Origin: Fusarium oxysporum f. sp. lycopersici 4287 | Lineage: Eukaryota > Ascomycota > Sordariomycetes > Hypocreales > Nectriaceae | Assembly: GCF_000149955.1 (NCBI RefSeq) | Contig: NC_030996.1 | Coordinates: 1,567,467-1,631,466, forward strand | Length of the DNA: 64,000 nucleotides | Direction of reading: 5' to 3' | Shown: positions 62,328-64,000 of the stretch, in pieces | Layout of the letters: every line of letters starts with the position of its first letter | Position numbering within the stretch: position 1 is the stretch's first letter | Position numbers and translations under genes: made by a program | The notes under the pieces: generated by a model | Told to the model about the DNA's origin: nothing | The model's database searches: none | What the model saw: only the letters and a program-made list of their open reading frames with translations

Positions 62328-64000
62328 TAGCGGATCTCAAACCCGAGATGAAAATCTGCTTACTATCGCCATCAACGTCATCCGACGGCGGCCGTCTCGG
62401 TGCACTGGACCCCATTGCTTCGGCCTATGTCCCTGCAATGGAGTTGCGGACAATCGCCTGTAGTTATTAGGTAGTTTGCGATGGTGTTGAGGCCAGGCAA
62501 AGTCAGTCATCGAGCGCCTTCTTGATGACAAAAAGGCGTCGTTGACTTTCCGGAATCGGAGTGACACTAACCCCCACCTTGACCAAATTTCGTGACACCG
62601 AATATGCGATACTACGTCTCCATCGCGAAACAGTCAGAGGCGATTTACCTCCTATGGCATAATCTGCTTTTTTCAGCCGCAATCGTGGCATTTCTCCGAC
62701 TTTTCTTCTCCATAGTTTGCCATATTAAACTGATTACTCATGCGCATTGCACAAACCTTCTCCATACCTGACGAGTCATAAATAAGATTATCTCATCAGA
62801 TCCCCTAGGAAGATAAAGCCATGCGTCACTTTAGCGGTATGAGCTTGCTTCTACGGACTGTTGGTTCATTATTTTCTCTGGAGACGGTCTGACTCACTGG
62901 GTGCAGCTCTGAGCGCTGGTGGCGCTGAAGCCATTTACGATGGCAGTGAACAACACGTTGGACTTGCAAGCCGGCTAATTCTTTTCGCTTCTTCAAGAGC
63001 TGCTTATTCGAATATCCAGTCAGTGATATGCTCCATATCTGCAGTACCCCAGCTTCGGTATAGTTGTTGCTTCTCATCACGCAACAAAGATGGCGATGGA
63101 GCACGACAAGTCTATATGAGCTCTGCAAATGAATAGATAATGGCACCATTCAACTCTGTATATCGAGAAAGATCTACATTTAACGATGGCGATCCGATCC
63201 TGGTTGTTTAAACATTGATGCTACAGCTCACAAAGTGTCGCCTTTCGCTCGTCTCTGGCTGCGGCCAAGAGGCTCGAGCACGGATCATTACTTTCATCCG
63301 TTCTTACTACAGAACATCGAGCGTGATCGGAGCTATCTAAGAACTATCACGGGATTTCATTCTTGACCAAATGTTGCATCTTGAAGCCCAGCAAGCCGGA
63401 AAGCTTGCATATACCAACGCAAGAGTTCTGGCACATTCGAGTTAACCAAATCTCGATCCGGTAAAAGAACCCAATGATTCTATCGGTATCATAACTATTC
63501 TTCGACTTTCCACATCTTTTTGTGATCATCTTTGCTCTTGTATAAGTTGGGGACATTCGCGAATGATAACACAGCATTGATCCAATCAGTGCAGGTAGCT
63601 CATGGCGCGTGACGCTCTGCGTAGGGCGTGAAAATGGCTTAGGTCGGACCAAAATCGGAGCATCATTTTTGGTAGCAACGACGCTTACCGAAAGCGATCA
63701 AGTTCAACATGTTTCACATGAGTAAGTAAAAACGAGGACTTGTACAAAACCAACAGTTTAAAGGCGAATAGTATGTCACATTTGTATGAGTTGACTCGCG
63801 CCAGAGTATGACGTAGCGAAGTCTGAGATTTTGGATAGCAATAGCAGCAGTCAACGATGATGATCTGTAGCCCTCACCGCATCCTCCTCTACAAGCTGAT
63901 GAATTGGTTGGGGATATCAGACCGCCTCTCCTTCTTTTCCTTCACCCTTCTTGATCGCATCAACCTGGACTATCGAATGCGACAGTCCCTTACCATCCTC
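62328..64000. other. Window end, no gene identified
   Basis: 1.67 kb with only short ORFs on both strands (up to about 107 codons) without features. The final 200 bp (63870-64000) are C/T-rich and may be the edge of a gene lying outside. Confidence 0.4.

Noticed and set aside
60380..63630. 12-nt inverted match CACGCCCTACGC (60380-60391) and its complement at 63619-63630 as transposon termini
   Set aside because: Too short, with no target-site duplication; the interval contains an ordinary transcription factor gene.
1..64000. CRISPR arrays, integrative elements or phage genes
   Set aside because: Spliceosomal introns throughout show a eukaryotic chromosome; no such structures were seen.

Overview
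The window is nuclear DNA of a filamentous ascomycete, most likely Fusarium or a close relative. Most introns are short (about 47-75 bp) with GT(A/G)AGT donors, CTAAC/CTGAC branch sites and (C/T)AG acceptors. The gene set fits too: Zn2Cys6 regulators, MFS pumps, a WSC-type surface protein, a 2EXR protein and an intron-bearing tRNA-Phe. All calls come from reading the sequence; no database was searched. Gene boundaries with introns were placed by hand from splice motifs and frame.

Layout. 0-10 kb: a broken small hypothetical gene, a large Pro/Gln-rich protein with five Cys-x2-Cys modules, a GT8 glycosyltransferase, an aldo-keto reductase and a histidine phosphatase. 10.8-21.2 kb: a probable secondary-metabolite cluster with an MFS exporter, a Zn2Cys6 regulator, an adenylate-forming reductase (A-T-R, NRPS-like), an AflR-type Zn2Cys6 regulator and a thioredoxin-reductase-like flavoprotein that lacks the redox CxxC. 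The exporter and first regulator are tail to tail. That regulator and the reductase share a divergent promoter containing a duplicated GATA-site block. 22-30 kb: a mitochondrial sulfide:quinone oxidoreductase with a 1-nt frameshift, a small protein cut by a stop, a J-domain protein and a GPI-type WSC adhesin with two lesions. 31-42 kb: a P450 and an SDR (convergent), a small frameshifted protein, an arrestin-like adaptor and an Old Yellow Enzyme. 42-64 kb: a CCCH zinc-finger protein, the micro-exon gene, a 2EXR protein, two orphan hypotheticals, a single-pass Cys-rich surface protein, tRNA-Phe, a secreted six-hairpin-glycosidase-like protein with a sugar transporter beside it, and a C2H2 transcription factor.

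The most unusual object is at 44.0-45.9 kb on the minus strand. It is a gene invisible to ORF calling, assembled from 17 coding micro-exons of 12-84 nt. All are phase 0 and whole-codon, six are exactly 21 nt and two are 42 nt, and at least three more micro-exons lie in the 5' UTR. The predicted product is a 159-residue, mostly helical, charged protein in which one exon often equals one heptad. Because every internal exon is symmetric, any exon can be skipped without loss of frame.

A second theme is several 1-nt frameshifts or single in-frame stops in otherwise good reading frames (about 0.24, 23.28, 24.23, 28.48, 29.23, 36.77 and 48.72 kb). Most of the indels sit in short homopolymers, so sequencing or assembly error must be separated from real pseudogenisation.
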